DNA of 34,447 nt from JAAYGT01 sp050252075 (GTDB lineage: Bacteria > Pseudomonadota > Gammaproteobacteria > Burkholderiales > Burkholderiaceae_B): assembly GCA_050252075.1 (NCBI GenBank), contig JBFWLP010000027.1, forward strand, positions 1 to 34,447. Direction: 5' to 3'. Shown here one piece after another: positions 7,888 to 16,426 of this stretch. The notes below the pieces were generated by a model. That model saw only the letters and a list, made by a program, of their open reading frames with translations. It did not search any database and was not told the DNA's origin. Position 1 is the stretch's first letter, and each line of letters opens with the position of its first letter. Made by a program: the position numbers and the translations under genes.

Positions 7888-9030
7888 TTAGGCCGGGTAG
7901 CGGCACCCCAGTACCACCGGCCGCTGCGTGCCTGTAATTTCCGGCAGCCCGGCGGCGTATTCATTGTCGTGCGCCCAGGCAAGCCAGGCAAATGCCATGC
8001 CCTCAACAGCTGTTACGGGAATTCCCGCGTCGGCCGTGTTTCCAACTTTGCAGGGCAGGCGGCGTTGAAATTCGGCCATCATGCCGGTGTTTAACGCCCC
8101 GCCGCCACACACCAGCACTTCTTTCAGATTGGCCAGATACGGCGCCAGTGCCTGGCTTACGCTTTCAACCGTTAGAGTTTGCAGGCTGGCTTGCACGTCG
8201 GCGGGGTTCAGTGCCCGCCCCTTGGCGAAAGTAGCGTAAAAGTGGTCCAGCCGCTGCATCAGCCACTGCCGGCTGAAAAGGTCTCTGCCGGTGGATTTCG
8301 GACCCGGCAGTGCAAACCAGGGTTCGCTGTGGATCAGGTGCTCGACCAGGGCCGGCCGGCTTTCCCCGGACGATGCCCAGGCGCCCTGGGCATCGTAGGG
8401 CAACCCCCGATGCTCGTGAATCCAGAGATCGAGCAATACATTGGCCGGCCCTGTATCAAACCCGATAACCGGCGCGCCGGGGCGTAGAAGGGTGACATTG
8501 GCCATGCCCCCCAGATTCAGCACCGCGCGCGGTGTGCTTGTGCCGAACAGGGCATGGTGAAACGCCGGCACCAGGGGCGCACCCTGGCCGCCGCCGGCCA
8601 CGTCGCGGGAGCGGAAATCGGCGATCACGGGTATGCCCGTGGCATGCGCCAGCACAGCCGGTGCGTTCAGCTGAATGGTGTAGCCCAGTTGTGGCGCATG
8701 ACGCACGGTTTGACCGTGAGCGCCAATGGCACGAACCTGGTTCGATGACACGCCGGTTTGGTCGAGCACCGCCTGTGTGGCATGTGCATAAAGCATGGCC
8801 AGCTCGTTGGCCGCCAGGGCGGCGCGTTCCAGCTCATTGGTGCCGGGTATATTCAGGGCCAGCAGCTCGCTGCGCAGCGCCGCCGGCATGGGCAGTGAGA
8901 CCATGCCGGTCAGAACGGGGTGTTCGGGGCAAGAGAAATCGGCCAGCACAGCATCGACGCCGTCGATGCTGGTGCCTGACATAATGCCTATGTAATAGGG
9001 GTGGCCGGCCGGTTCGGGCATGGACGGCAC
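7888..9030 (-). CDS. anmK: anhydro-N-acetylmuramic acid kinase
   Basis: AnmK cleaves the 1,6-anhydro ring and phosphorylates 1,6-anhydro-MurNAc released by lytic transglycosylases, giving MurNAc-6-phosphate for cell-wall recycling. The 380-residue protein has the ATP-binding start YIGIMSGTSIDGVDAVL, the sugar-site region IGAHGQTVRHAP, and the DFRSRDVAGGGQGAPLVP and LNLGGMANVTLL motifs. Near the end is LVCGGGALN. The start lies 6 bases after the M23 peptidase stop, so the two form one operon in which the hydrolase and the recycling kinase are linked. Confidence 0.95.
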   Translation of the reverse strand: MPSMPEPAGHPYYIGIMSGTSIDGVDAVLADFSCPEHPVLTGMVSLPMPAALRSELLALNIPGTNELERAALAANELAMLYAHATQAVLDQTGVSSNQVRAIGAHGQTVRHAPQLGYTIQLNAPAVLAHATGIPVIADFRSRDVAGGGQGAPLVPAFHHALFGTSTPRAVLNLGGMANVTLLRPGAPVIGFDTGPANVLLDLWIHEHRGLPYDAQGAWASSGESRPALVEHLIHSEPWFALPGPKSTGRDLFSRQWLMQRLDHFYATFAKGRALNPADVQASLQTLTVESVSQALAPYLANLKEVLVCGGGALNTGMMAEFQRRLPCKVGNTADAGIPVTAVEGMAFAWLAWAHDNEYAAGLPEITGTQRPVVLGCRYPA

Positions 9031-9036
9031 GCGGCC

Positions 9037-10404
9037 TTAGCGGCTGGCTACCCGGGTTTCCTGGCGCTGGTAGTCGGCCAGGAATTCTATGTGTTCCTTG
9101 TACTGGGCAACCACTGTTTCAAAGGCCTGTTTATGCTCTTTATCAAGAGAGCGTGCCACGGGCAGGTCGATGGACAGAGGGTCTACCGGCCGGTCGGCCA
9201 CCCGGAACTCGTAGTGCAGGTGCGGCCCCGTGGACCAGCCTGTGGAGCCCACGTAGCCGATGAGCTGGCCTTGTTCAATCTTGCTGCCTTTTTTCAGGCC
9301 CGAGGCGAAACGGCTTTGGTGAGCATAAAGGGTCTTGATGTTGTTCTGGTGACGAATGACCGTGGTTTTGCCGTAGCCGCGCTGGTTGCCGATGAAATCG
9401 ATCACGCCGTCGCCGGTGGCGTGAATGGGCGTGCCGGTGGGAGCGGCGTAGTCGACACCGTTGTGATTACGGAAGCTGCCGTGGATGGGATGGCGCCGTA
9501 CGCCGAAGGTGGAGCTGATACGCGACACCTTGAGTGCAGACCTAAGGAATGCGCCGCGCAAGCTTTCTCCGTCGAAATTGTAGTAACCGCCGGATTCGCC
9601 TTCAGGGGCAAACCATACCGCGTCGTGGCGCTTGTCGTCGTTGATGAACTCAAGGGCCAGGATTTTTCCGGCGCCGACCTCATGACCATCGTGGGAATAG
9701 GTTTGGTACACAATGCGAAAGCGGTCGCCCTGGCGGATATCACGCAGAAAGTCGATCTTGCTGCCCAGGATTTCCGTCATTTGCAGTGTGACGGCATCGG
9801 GGATGTCGGCTGCATCGGCAGCGCCGAACAACGAGCTTTCAATGACACCTTCGGCGATGCGTGTGTGCGCCTGCGCGGCGTCTTCCAGTTCGGCCGCTGT
9901 AAAGCCGCCATTGCCGTCGGGAGCGATTTCAAGCCACTTGGTGCTGTAGCCGGCGTCGGCCGTGGTGCCGGGTGTGTGCTTGTAGCGCAGCCATACCAGG
10001 CGACCTTCGCCGTTCAGGGCTGCCTGAATGGTGCGCCCGGGGTAGAGCTTGTAAATGGAGCGGGCGTCTTTGTTCTGGATAAGAAACTGCTGCAGGCCGG
10101 GCTCTTCAACCTGCAACCGTTGCAGCAGTGCCGCCAGCGTATCGCCCCGGCGTATGGTGGTTTCGCTGATGAACGGTGCTGATTCCGTGGCGGCGGTCAA
10201 GGCTTGCAGCTCGGGCAACACCAGCGTTTCGCGCGCCTGGTAAACCACGGGTGCTTCCGGTGGCTGGACCACGGCCAGCGCTGCAGCGCCGCCGAAGAGA
10301 CCCAAGGCGACAAGAACGAAACCATTGCGGAAAAGGTGGCGGGGCTTGCGGGCCCGAAGTGTTTCTCGGTACGAGGGACTGGTGGGTTTCCCTTGATTGA
10401 TCAT
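9037..10404 (-). CDS. membrane-anchored M23 (LytM) peptidoglycan endopeptidase
   Basis: The 455-residue protein has a cytoplasmic basic start, one membrane segment (about 26-46) and a periplasmic part. Residues about 82-110 (TTIRRGDTLAALLQRL) form a LysM/OapA-like region, and the C-terminal M23 domain covers about 290-415. Zinc ligands are intact: His314 and Asp318 in HNGVDYAAP, and His397 in TGPHLHYEF, with His395 beside it. The HxxxD and HxH signatures mark an active enzyme that cuts peptide cross-links, like MepM, rather than a degenerate EnvC/NlpD activator. It is first in the operon with anmK and divergent from tyrS. Confidence 0.92.
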   Translation of the reverse strand: MINQGKPTSPSYRETLRARKPRHLFRNGFVLVALGLFGGAAALAVVQPPEAPVVYQARETLVLPELQALTAATESAPFISETTIRRGDTLAALLQRLQVEEPGLQQFLIQNKDARSIYKLYPGRTIQAALNGEGRLVWLRYKHTPGTTADAGYSTKWLEIAPDGNGGFTAAELEDAAQAHTRIAEGVIESSLFGAADAADIPDAVTLQMTEILGSKIDFLRDIRQGDRFRIVYQTYSHDGHEVGAGKILALEFINDDKRHDAVWFAPEGESGGYYNFDGESLRGAFLRSALKVSRISSTFGVRRHPIHGSFRNHNGVDYAAPTGTPIHATGDGVIDFIGNQRGYGKTTVIRHQNNIKTLYAHQSRFASGLKKGSKIEQGQLIGYVGSTGWSTGPHLHYEFRVADRPVDPLSIDLPVARSLDKEHKQAFETVVAQYKEHIEFLADYQRQETRVASR

Positions 10405-10640
10405 AAAGTCGGAATCCTGATGTGCGATGCTTGACCTAAACGCCGGGGGGCCATGCTGCTGTGGCCAAGACGCCGGAAAGGTTTGTGCATGGGGAGTAGT
10501 TTCCCCTGTGCAGGACGACGCAATGCACCGTCCTGATTTATTCTGTTACCGTGCAGGGACGGCGCTCACGCGTTATGCTAGCGTATTGCGCTGAAATTTT
10601 CGAGCACTTTTTTGTATTTTTTCGAGTGAATTTTCCCTGT
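10405..10640. other. 236-bp divergent intergenic region with imperfect repeats
   Basis: This region must hold the promoters of the M23 peptidase (leftward) and tyrS (rightward). TATGCT at 10574-10579 is a possible tyrS -10 without a good -35. An imperfect direct repeat is present: GTGCAGGACGACGC (10509-10522) and GTGCAGGGACGGCGC (10551-10565), 42 bases apart. The second copy can also pair with GCACCGTCC (10525-10533) around a long loop. CCTGTGCAGG (10505-10514) is a palindrome. No T-box or tRNA-like leader was recognised. Confidence 0.4.
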
Positions 10641-11867
10641 ATGTCGTCGAGCGAACACCCCATTACCCCTGAGGTTCAGGAAGATCTGCGCGTTGTGAAG
10701 CGCGGTTGTGACGAATTGTTGGTCGAGTCGGAGTTCGCCCGCAAGCTGGCGCGCAGCCGCGCCACGGGGGTACCGCTGCGCATCAAGCTGGGCCTGGACC
10801 CCACGGCGCCGGACATTCATCTGGGGCATACGGTCGTGCTGAACAAGCTGCGCCAGCTTCAAGACCTTGGTCACACCGTTATTTTCCTGATCGGCGATTT
10901 TACGTCCATGATCGGTGATCCCAGCGGGCGCAATGCCACCCGGCCACCCCTGACCGCCGAGCAGATCCAGGACAACGCCAAAACCTACTACGCCCAGGCC
11001 AGCCTGGTGCTGGATCCCGAGCGCACTGAAATCCGTTACAACTCCGAATGGTGCGACCCGCTGGGCGCCAGGGGCATGATTCAACTGGCCTCGCGTTACA
11101 CGGTGGCCCGCATGATGGAGCGGGAAGACTTCACCCGGCGCTTCAAGAATGGTATTCCCATTTCCGTGCACGAGTTTCTGTACCCCCTGATGCAAGGGTA
11201 CGATTCCGTGGCGCTTCGGGCCGACCTGGAGCTGGGCGGAACCGACCAGAAGTTCAATTTGCTGGTGGGTCGAGAACTGCAGAAAGAATATGGCCAGGAA
11301 CCCCAGTGCATATTGACCATGCCGTTGCTGGAAGGAACCGACGGCGTCGACAAAATGTCCAAATCCAAGGGCAATTACATTGGTATCAGCGAGGCGCCTG
11401 ACTCCATGTTCGGCAAGCTCATGTCGATTTCCGACACACTCATGTGGAAGTATTACGAGCTGCTGTCATTCCGTGGCCTGGACGACGTTGCAAACATTCG
11501 GCGGCAGGTCGACGAGGGCATGAACCCGCGCGACGCCAAGGTCATGCTGGCCCAGGAAATCGTGGCGCGCTTTCATTCCGCGCAGGCGGCAGACGACGCC
11601 CTGGCGACTTTCGAGGCCCGTTTTCGTGACGGTGCCATTCCCGACGACATGCCCGAGGTTACCTTGACCAACGCGCCGCTGGGCATTCTTAAAGTAGTGC
11701 GGCAGGCAGGCCTGGTGTCGTCGGGCTCCGAGGCGCAGCGCAATGTTGAGCAGGGCGGGGTGCGCATCGACGGTACGCGCGTCGAGGACAAAACGCTAGA
11801 ACTCGCTGCCGGTACGTATGTTGTTCAGGTCGGCAAACGCAAGTTTGCCCGCGTTACCCTCGTTTAA
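10641..11867 (+). CDS. tyrS: tyrosyl-tRNA synthetase (TyrZ-like, KMSKS type)
   Basis: The 408-residue enzyme charges tRNA-Tyr with tyrosine. The class I signatures are clear: HLGH at about 60-63 within GLDPTAPDIHLGHTVVLNKL, and KMSKS at 238-242. The KMSKS form (instead of KFGKT) and the early sequence place it with the second bacterial TyrRS type, often called TyrZ. The last 65 residues form an S4-like RNA-binding domain (GGVRIDGTRVEDKTLEL). I chose the ATG at 10641 (MSSSEHPITPE); the open frame upstream to 10551 overlaps the promoter region and looks non-coding. Confidence 0.96.
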   Translation: MSSSEHPITPEVQEDLRVVKRGCDELLVESEFARKLARSRATGVPLRIKLGLDPTAPDIHLGHTVVLNKLRQLQDLGHTVIFLIGDFTSMIGDPSGRNATRPPLTAEQIQDNAKTYYAQASLVLDPERTEIRYNSEWCDPLGARGMIQLASRYTVARMMEREDFTRRFKNGIPISVHEFLYPLMQGYDSVALRADLELGGTDQKFNLLVGRELQKEYGQEPQCILTMPLLEGTDGVDKMSKSKGNYIGISEAPDSMFGKLMSISDTLMWKYYELLSFRGLDDVANIRRQVDEGMNPRDAKVMLAQEIVARFHSAQAADDALATFEARFRDGAIPDDMPEVTLTNAPLGILKVVRQAGLVSSGSEAQRNVEQGGVRIDGTRVEDKTLELAAGTYVVQVGKRKFARVTLV

Positions 11868-11900
11868 CCACGAACTCATTGCATTGCACAGGAGGATCTC

Positions 11901-12530
11901 ATGAAGCTAAGCAGCAAGTCATTTGCCGACAATTCGCCCATGCCCGAGCGCTGCGCGTTCGGCAAAATTGATCCGCAAACCCACATAGCCCTTTCGAACA
12001 ATGTGAATCCCCATCTTGCCTGGTCCGGTGCTCCCGAGGGTACACAGTCGTTCGTGGTCATTTGTCACGACCCCGATGTTCCCGGTGTGCCCGATAACGT
12101 GAACCAGGAAGGCAAAAGCATAGCGGCCGATCTGCCGCGCGTGGTGTTCTACCACTGGGCGCTGGTTGACATTCCTGCCGCCACCACCGAAATCGCCGAA
12201 GGCGGGTATTCCGACGGCATCACGCCGCGTGGCAAGGCGGGCCCGCTGGCGCTTGACGGCACGCGGCAGGGAATCAACGATTACACGCAATGGTTCGCGG
12301 CTGATCGCGACATGAACGGCGACTATTTCGGGTACGACGGGCCTTGCCCGCCCTGGAACGACACGATTCCGCACCGTTATGTCTTTACTGTATACGCCCT
12401 GAACATACCGGCCGTGCCCCTGGAAGGGCGGTTCACCGGCGCCGACGTCGTCAAAGCCATTCAGGGGCATATTCTGGCTCAGGCGTCGATTACCGGCCGG
12501 TATTCGCTGAACCCCGGCGTGAAGGCGTAG
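11901..12530 (+). CDS. YbhB/YbcL family (PEBP, Raf kinase inhibitor-like) protein
   Basis: This 209-residue cytoplasmic protein belongs to the phosphatidylethanolamine-binding-protein fold. Ligand-pocket motifs are present: ICHDPDVPG, VFYHWALVDIPA, GYDGPCPPWNDTIPHRYVF and the following YALN. The role in bacteria is not established; E. coli YbhB and YbcL are the reference proteins. There is no signal peptide, unlike YbcL. A strong ribosome site AGGAGG lies 8 bases before the ATG. It follows tyrS by 33 bases and may be read from the tyrS promoter. Confidence 0.88.
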   Translation: MKLSSKSFADNSPMPERCAFGKIDPQTHIALSNNVNPHLAWSGAPEGTQSFVVICHDPDVPGVPDNVNQEGKSIAADLPRVVFYHWALVDIPAATTEIAEGGYSDGITPRGKAGPLALDGTRQGINDYTQWFAADRDMNGDYFGYDGPCPPWNDTIPHRYVFTVYALNIPAVPLEGRFTGADVVKAIQGHILAQASITGRYSLNPGVKA

Positions 12531-12599
12531 CGCAGGCGTTCGGGCTAAAATAGTTCGCTTTCGCTGCGATACCCGTTTTTCTTACCCAGGAACTCTCTC

Positions 12600-13844
12600 A
12601 TGTTCGATCGTTCACGTACCCTAGACCAAGTCGATCCCGACGTCTGGGCCGCCGTCCAAAAAGAAAATGTCCGTCAGGAACAGCACATTGAGCTGATTGC
12701 GTCGGAAAACTACACCAGCCCTGCCGTCATGCAGGCGCAGGGCACCCAGCTGACCAACAAGTATGCGGAAGGGTATCCCGGAAAACGGTATTACGGCGGT
12801 TGCGAGTACGTGGACATTGTCGAGGAACTGGCCATTGATCGTCTGAAGCAGCTTTTTGGCGCTGAAGCGGCGAACGTGCAGCCCAATTCCGGGTCGCAGG
12901 CCAACCAGGGCGTGTACATGGCGGTTCTGAAGCCCGGCGATACGGTACTGGGCATGAGCCTGGCCGAAGGCGGTCACCTTACCCACGGCTCCCCGGTCAA
13001 TGCGTCGGGCAAGTTGTACAACTTCATTTCCTATGGCTTGAACGACAAGGAAGAGATCGACTACGACCAACTGGAACGCCTGGCCAGGGAACACAAACCC
13101 AAGCTGGTCGTGGGCGGCGCTTCCGCCTATGCCCTGCGCATCGATTTCGAGCGCATGGCACGCATTGCGCACGATAACGGCGCCCTGTTCATGGTCGATA
13201 TCGCCCACTATGCCGGGCTGGTTGCCGGCGGCGCCTATCCCAATCCCTTCCCCCATGCCGATTTCGTAACGTCGACCACGCACAAGTCGTTGCGCGGTCC
13301 GCGCGGCGGGGTCATCATGATGAAAGCCGAGTACGAAAAAATCGTCAACTCCGCCATTTTTCCCGGCATTCAGGGCGGCCCGCTCATGCATGTTATTGCG
13401 GCCAAGGCCGTTGCTTTCAAGGAAGCCCTGTCGCCCGACTTCAAAACGTATGCGGCCCAGGTGGTGAAGAACGCCGATGTTCTGGCACGCACGCTGGTTC
13501 AACGCGGCTTGCGCATCGTGTCGGGGCGCACCGAAAGCCACGTCATGCTGGTCGACCTGCGTTCCAAGGGCATAACCGGCAAAGAGGCCGAGGCGGTGCT
13601 GGGCGAGGCACATATCACGGTCAACAAGAATGCCATTCCGAACGACCCTGAAAAGCCGTTCGTTACCAGCGGAATTCGCCTGGGTACGCCGGCCATGACA
13701 ACGCGCGGCTTCAAGGAAGCCGAGGCGGAATTGACCGGGCACCTGATTGCCGACGTGCTCGACAACCCGCGCGACGCCCAGAACATTGCGGCGGTGCGTG
13801 CACGGGTCAATGAGCTCACAGCGCGTTTGCCGGTTTACCGTTAA
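12600..13844 (+). CDS. glyA: serine hydroxymethyltransferase
   Basis: GlyA converts serine plus tetrahydrofolate to glycine and methylene-THF, the main one-carbon entry, using pyridoxal phosphate. At 414 residues it is full length. Signatures are IELIASENYTSPAVMQAQG, NKYAEGYPGKRYYGGCE, and the PLP lysine at 229 in VTSTTHKSLRGPRGG. TAAAAT (12546-12551) may be a -10, but the -35 is weak. No glycine riboswitch was seen in the 69-base gap upstream. It is followed by nrdR behind a GC-rich hairpin. Confidence 0.97.
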   Translation: MFDRSRTLDQVDPDVWAAVQKENVRQEQHIELIASENYTSPAVMQAQGTQLTNKYAEGYPGKRYYGGCEYVDIVEELAIDRLKQLFGAEAANVQPNSGSQANQGVYMAVLKPGDTVLGMSLAEGGHLTHGSPVNASGKLYNFISYGLNDKEEIDYDQLERLAREHKPKLVVGGASAYALRIDFERMARIAHDNGALFMVDIAHYAGLVAGGAYPNPFPHADFVTSTTHKSLRGPRGGVIMMKAEYEKIVNSAIFPGIQGGPLMHVIAAKAVAFKEALSPDFKTYAAQVVKNADVLARTLVQRGLRIVSGRTESHVMLVDLRSKGITGKEAEAVLGEAHITVNKNAIPNDPEKPFVTSGIRLGTPAMTTRGFKEAEAELTGHLIADVLDNPRDAQNIAAVRARVNELTARLPVYR

Positions 13845-13851
13845 TTTGCCT

Positions 13852-13872
13852 GGCCCGGTCTGGTACCGGGCC
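13852..13872 (+). terminator. GC-rich intercistronic hairpin between glyA and nrdR
   Basis: An 8-bp perfect stem GGCCCGGT/ACCGGGCC with CTGGT loop is followed by GTTTCGTC and then the nrdR ATG at 13881. It lies where a ribosome binding site for nrdR would be expected, and no Shine-Dalgarno is visible. It could be a weak terminator or attenuator for glyA transcripts, an RNA-end protector, or a translational block for nrdR. Confidence 0.5.
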
Positions 13873-13880
13873 GTTTCGTC

Positions 13881-14369
13881 ATGAAATGCCCCTACTGTGG
13901 TGGAGCCGATACCCAGGTCATTGATTCCCGGGTCTCCGAAGAAGGCGACAGCATACGCCGGCGCCGGCGTTGTGTTGCATGCGACAAGCGGTTCACCACG
14001 TATGAGCGCGTGGAACTCACGCTGCCCGCGCTGGTCAAGCGCAACGGTACGCGTGTCGAGTTCGATCGCAACAAGTTGCGGGCCAGCCTGAACCTGGCCC
14101 TGCGCAAGCGGCCGGTGAATACACAGCAGGTGGATGCCGCTGTCGGGCGTATCGAAGAGCGGCTGCTCACCAGCGGCCTGTGCGAAGTCGAGTCGGGTTA
14201 TGTGGGCCAGTTGGTCATGGACGAGCTCATCAAGCTCGACCAGGTGGCCTACGTGCGCTTCGCGTCGGTGTACAAAAGTTTCGAAGACATTCAGGAATTC
14301 GTAAAAGCCATCGATGAAATCCAGGAGCCACCGCGCCGTGACGGTGACTCTTCCGGGAACAACCCATGA
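13881..14369 (+). CDS. nrdR: transcriptional repressor NrdR
   Basis: NrdR is the nucleotide-sensing repressor of ribonucleotide reductase genes. The 162-residue protein has the N-terminal zinc ribbon (Cys3, Cys6, Cys31, Cys34: MKCPYCGG and RRCVACDKRFTTYE) and the ATP-cone domain from about residue 50 (VKRNGTRVEFDRNKLRASL). The length is slightly above the usual 150 because of a polar tail (PPRRDGDSSGNNP). The stop overlaps the ribD start (ATGA). nrdR-ribD is a widespread pairing. The ATG lies only 8 bases after a hairpin and lacks an obvious ribosome site. Confidence 0.96.
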   Translation: MKCPYCGGADTQVIDSRVSEEGDSIRRRRRCVACDKRFTTYERVELTLPALVKRNGTRVEFDRNKLRASLNLALRKRPVNTQQVDAAVGRIEERLLTSGLCEVESGYVGQLVMDELIKLDQVAYVRFASVYKSFEDIQEFVKAIDEIQEPPRRDGDSSGNNP

Positions 14370-15487
14370 TGAACGATGAGCACTGGATGCAGCTGGCGCT
14401 GGGTTTGGCTGAGCGCGTGGCGTACATTACGTCGCCCAACCCCCGTGTCGGGTGCGTCATTGTTCGCGGTGGTGCCGTCATTGCCAGCGGCGCCACCCAG
14501 GAAGCCGGTGGTCCTCATGCCGAGATCATGGCCTTGATGCAGGCCCGGCAGCGCGATATCGATGTGCAAGGCGCCACCATTTATGTATCGCTGGAGCCTT
14601 GCAGCCATTACGGCCGCACTCCGCCGTGCGTCGATGCGCTTATTGCCGCCCGGCCCGGGCGCGTGGTGGTGGCCATGCTCGACCCCAATCCGCTGGTGGC
14701 GGGGCGCGGTGTCCAGCGTTTACGCGAAGCCGGCATACAGGTAACGGTGGGCTTGTGCGCCAACCACGCGTTGGCCATGAATCCGGGGTTTGTCTCACGC
14801 ATGACACGCCGGCGTCCCTGGGTATGGTTGAAGCTGGCTGCCTCGCTTGACGGTCGCATTGCATTGCCCGACGGCCAGTCAAAGTGGATCACCAGCCCGC
14901 AGGCCCGTGCCGATGGCCATGCCTGGCGCGCCCGCAGCTGTGCCGTGCTGACGGGCACGGGAACCGTGGCCTGCGATGATCCCCAGCTGAACGTACGTGA
15001 TGTCCTTACGCCTCGCCAACCGGTGCGCGTGGTGGTTGATTCAAACTTTGCCATTTCTGAAAAAGCCCGGTTGTTTGACGGCGGCAAGGTCATTGTTTTT
15101 ACGTGCACGGCGAATGACGAAAAAGCGATGCGCCTGGCCGACCGCAATGTGCAGGTGGTCAGCTTGCCCAGCCGGGACGGCAAGGTCGATTTAATGGCCA
15201 TGATGCACTGGCTGGGCGCCAACGACATCAATGAGGTGCACGTCGAGGCCGGCGCCCGCCTGAGCGGCGCCTTGCTGGGCGCCGGTTGCGTTGATGAGCT
15301 GGTCGTCTACCTGGCCCCCCTTCTGCTGGGCGAGGGCATAGGCATGGTCAACTTTCCCACCCTGTCGTCACTGACCGATGCCTTGCGTTTCGAGCTCATT
15401 GATCACCAGGCGATAGGGCCCGACCTTCGCCTGCGCGTTCGTTCCTCGCAAAGCTGGCAATCGCTTCAGAACAGTCTCATTGTTTAA
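14366..15487 (+). CDS. ribD: bifunctional riboflavin biosynthesis deaminase/reductase RibD
   Basis: RibD deaminates and then reduces the pyrimidine intermediate in flavin synthesis. The 373-residue protein has the N-terminal cytidine-deaminase-like zinc site (His51-Ala-Glu53 in GGPHAEIMAL, and PCSHYGRTPPC with both zinc cysteines). The C-terminal reductase domain runs from about 155 (PWVWLKLAASLDGRIALPDG, NEVHVEAGARLSGALL). The start overlaps nrdR by 4 bases; a second ATG follows directly at 14369. ribE starts 12 bases downstream, so the two enzymes are co-expressed. No FMN riboswitch was recognised upstream. Confidence 0.96.
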   Translation: MMNDEHWMQLALGLAERVAYITSPNPRVGCVIVRGGAVIASGATQEAGGPHAEIMALMQARQRDIDVQGATIYVSLEPCSHYGRTPPCVDALIAARPGRVVVAMLDPNPLVAGRGVQRLREAGIQVTVGLCANHALAMNPGFVSRMTRRRPWVWLKLAASLDGRIALPDGQSKWITSPQARADGHAWRARSCAVLTGTGTVACDDPQLNVRDVLTPRQPVRVVVDSNFAISEKARLFDGGKVIVFTCTANDEKAMRLADRNVQVVSLPSRDGKVDLMAMMHWLGANDINEVHVEAGARLSGALLGAGCVDELVVYLAPLLLGEGIGMVNFPTLSSLTDALRFELIDHQAIGPDLRLRVRSSQSWQSLQNSLIV

Positions 15488-15499
15488 GGAAATTCCAAG

Positions 15500-16132
15500 A
15501 TGTTCACAGGAATCGTGACCGCTGTCGGTCGCATTGACGCCGTTACCTGCCCGGACCCCTCTCTGGCCGACGCCGGAGTCAGGGTCAAGGTACAGGTGAA
15601 GGACTTTTTGCGTGACACCACCCGCCTGGGTGATTCGATCGCGATCAATGGTGCCTGCATGACGGTCGTTGAGTGCGGCGACGACTGGTTCGCCGTCGAT
15701 ATTTCCCGGGAAAGCCTGAACAAGACGGTCGGGCTGGATACGCCGGAAAATGCCGTGAACCTGGAGCACGCCATGCGATTGGGCGACTCGCTTGACGGCC
15801 ATATGGTGTTGGGTCACGTTGACGGCGTGGGGGAAATTGCCCGTTTCGCACCGGTGGGAGAGTCCTGGGAATTGCAGGTGCGCGTGCCGGGGCACCTGGC
15901 ACACTACATGGCTTATAAAGGATCCGTAACCATCAACGGCGTCAGCCTGACGGTAAATCGCGTCGAGGATCATGCGGACACCTGCACAATCAGCATCAAT
16001 GTCATTCCCCACACTCTGGAGCAAACCAACCTCAAGCATTTGAAGGATGGCCACAAGGTTAATCTGGAGGCCGATCCCATCGCCCGCTATGTCGATCGTC
16101 TGGCGCAATGGAGCCGGCGCCGCGACCAATAA
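15500..16132 (+). CDS. ribE: riboflavin synthase, alpha subunit
   Basis: This enzyme dismutates two lumazine molecules to riboflavin, the last step of the pathway. The 210-residue protein begins MFTGIVTAVGRID and shows the two lumazine-binding repeats: the first includes GDSIAINGACMTVVE, and the second starts near residue 97 with HMVLGHVDGVGEI and contains GSVTINGVSLTVNRVED. It ends the glyA/nrdR/ribD run. ribBA and ribH, which often follow, are absent here; the next feature is a tRNA gene. The gene is also called ribC in some species. Confidence 0.95.
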   Translation: MFTGIVTAVGRIDAVTCPDPSLADAGVRVKVQVKDFLRDTTRLGDSIAINGACMTVVECGDDWFAVDISRESLNKTVGLDTPENAVNLEHAMRLGDSLDGHMVLGHVDGVGEIARFAPVGESWELQVRVPGHLAHYMAYKGSVTINGVSLTVNRVEDHADTCTISINVIPHTLEQTNLKHLKDGHKVNLEADPIARYVDRLAQWSRRRDQ

Positions 16133-16179
16133 GCCTTTGGGGCGCAGGTCGGTGGTTTTCTGCGCAAGTTTTGTTATTC

Positions 16180-16188
16180 TGCTAGAAT
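16180..16188 (+). promoter_or_regulatory. likely promoter of tRNA-Ser (extended -10)
   Basis: TGC followed by TAGAAT (16183-16188) is an extended -10 with a GC-rich stretch after it, as is common for stable RNA genes. There is no strong -35. The predicted start near 16195 gives a leader of about 43 bases to be removed from the tRNA precursor. Confidence 0.52.
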
Positions 16189-16237
16189 AGCGGACTTCGT
16201 TTACCGTGCATTACTGTGCGATAACATGAACAAATCA

Positions 16238-16328
16238 GGACAGGTGGCCGAGCGGTTGAAGGCGCACGCCTGGAAAGCGTGTATACGTGAATAACGTATC
16301 GGGGGTTCGAATCCCCCTCTGTCCGCCA
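16238..16328 (+). tRNA. tRNA-Ser (anticodon GGA)
   Basis: A 91-base class II tRNA with CCA encoded. Acceptor arm GGACAGG pairs with TCTGTCC (one G-T), discriminator G. The anticodon stem CACGC/GCGTG (16265-16269, 16277-16281) encloses CTGGAAA with anticodon GGA at 16272-16274, reading UCC and UCU. A long variable arm with a TACGT/ACGTA stem, as required for serine, precedes the T arm GGGGG-TTCGAAT-CCCCC. Confidence 0.97.
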
Positions 16329-16340
16329 GATTCTGAATTA

Positions 16341-16376
16341 AGCCCTTGAGTCAACTCTCAAGGGCTTTTTTCTTTT
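16341..16376 (+). terminator. rho-independent terminator of tRNA-Ser
   Basis: A perfect 10-bp stem AGCCCTTGAG/CTCAAGGGCT (16341-16350, 16357-16366) with a 6-base loop is followed by two T runs separated by a C. Confidence 0.9.
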
Positions 16377-16390
16377 TCGGGGCCCGCCAC

Positions 16391-16396
16391 TATAAT
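16391..16396 (+). promoter_or_regulatory. -10 element of the small lipoprotein gene
   Basis: A perfect TATAAT stands 31 bases before the lipoprotein ATG. At 17-base spacing the -35 would be TTTTCT (16368-16373), inside the T run of the tRNA terminator, so terminator and promoter are overlapped in sequence. Confidence 0.5.
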
Positions 16397-16426
16397 GAAC
16401 GCTGCTTTTGCGTCGGGCAGGGGAAC

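Noticed and set aside
7875..7895. Inverted repeat CGGCCT/AGGCCG between erpA and anmK
   Set aside because: It overlaps the anmK stop codon, is short and has no T run on either side.
9001..10182. 393-codon open frame on the plus strand
   Set aside because: It is antisense to the M23 peptidase, whose zinc ligands and membrane anchor are clear; the frame is a shadow.
12621..13742. 373-codon open frame on the minus strand
   Set aside because: It lies wholly antisense to glyA, a full-length conserved gene; its product shows no recognisable motif and reflects GC-rich codon bias.
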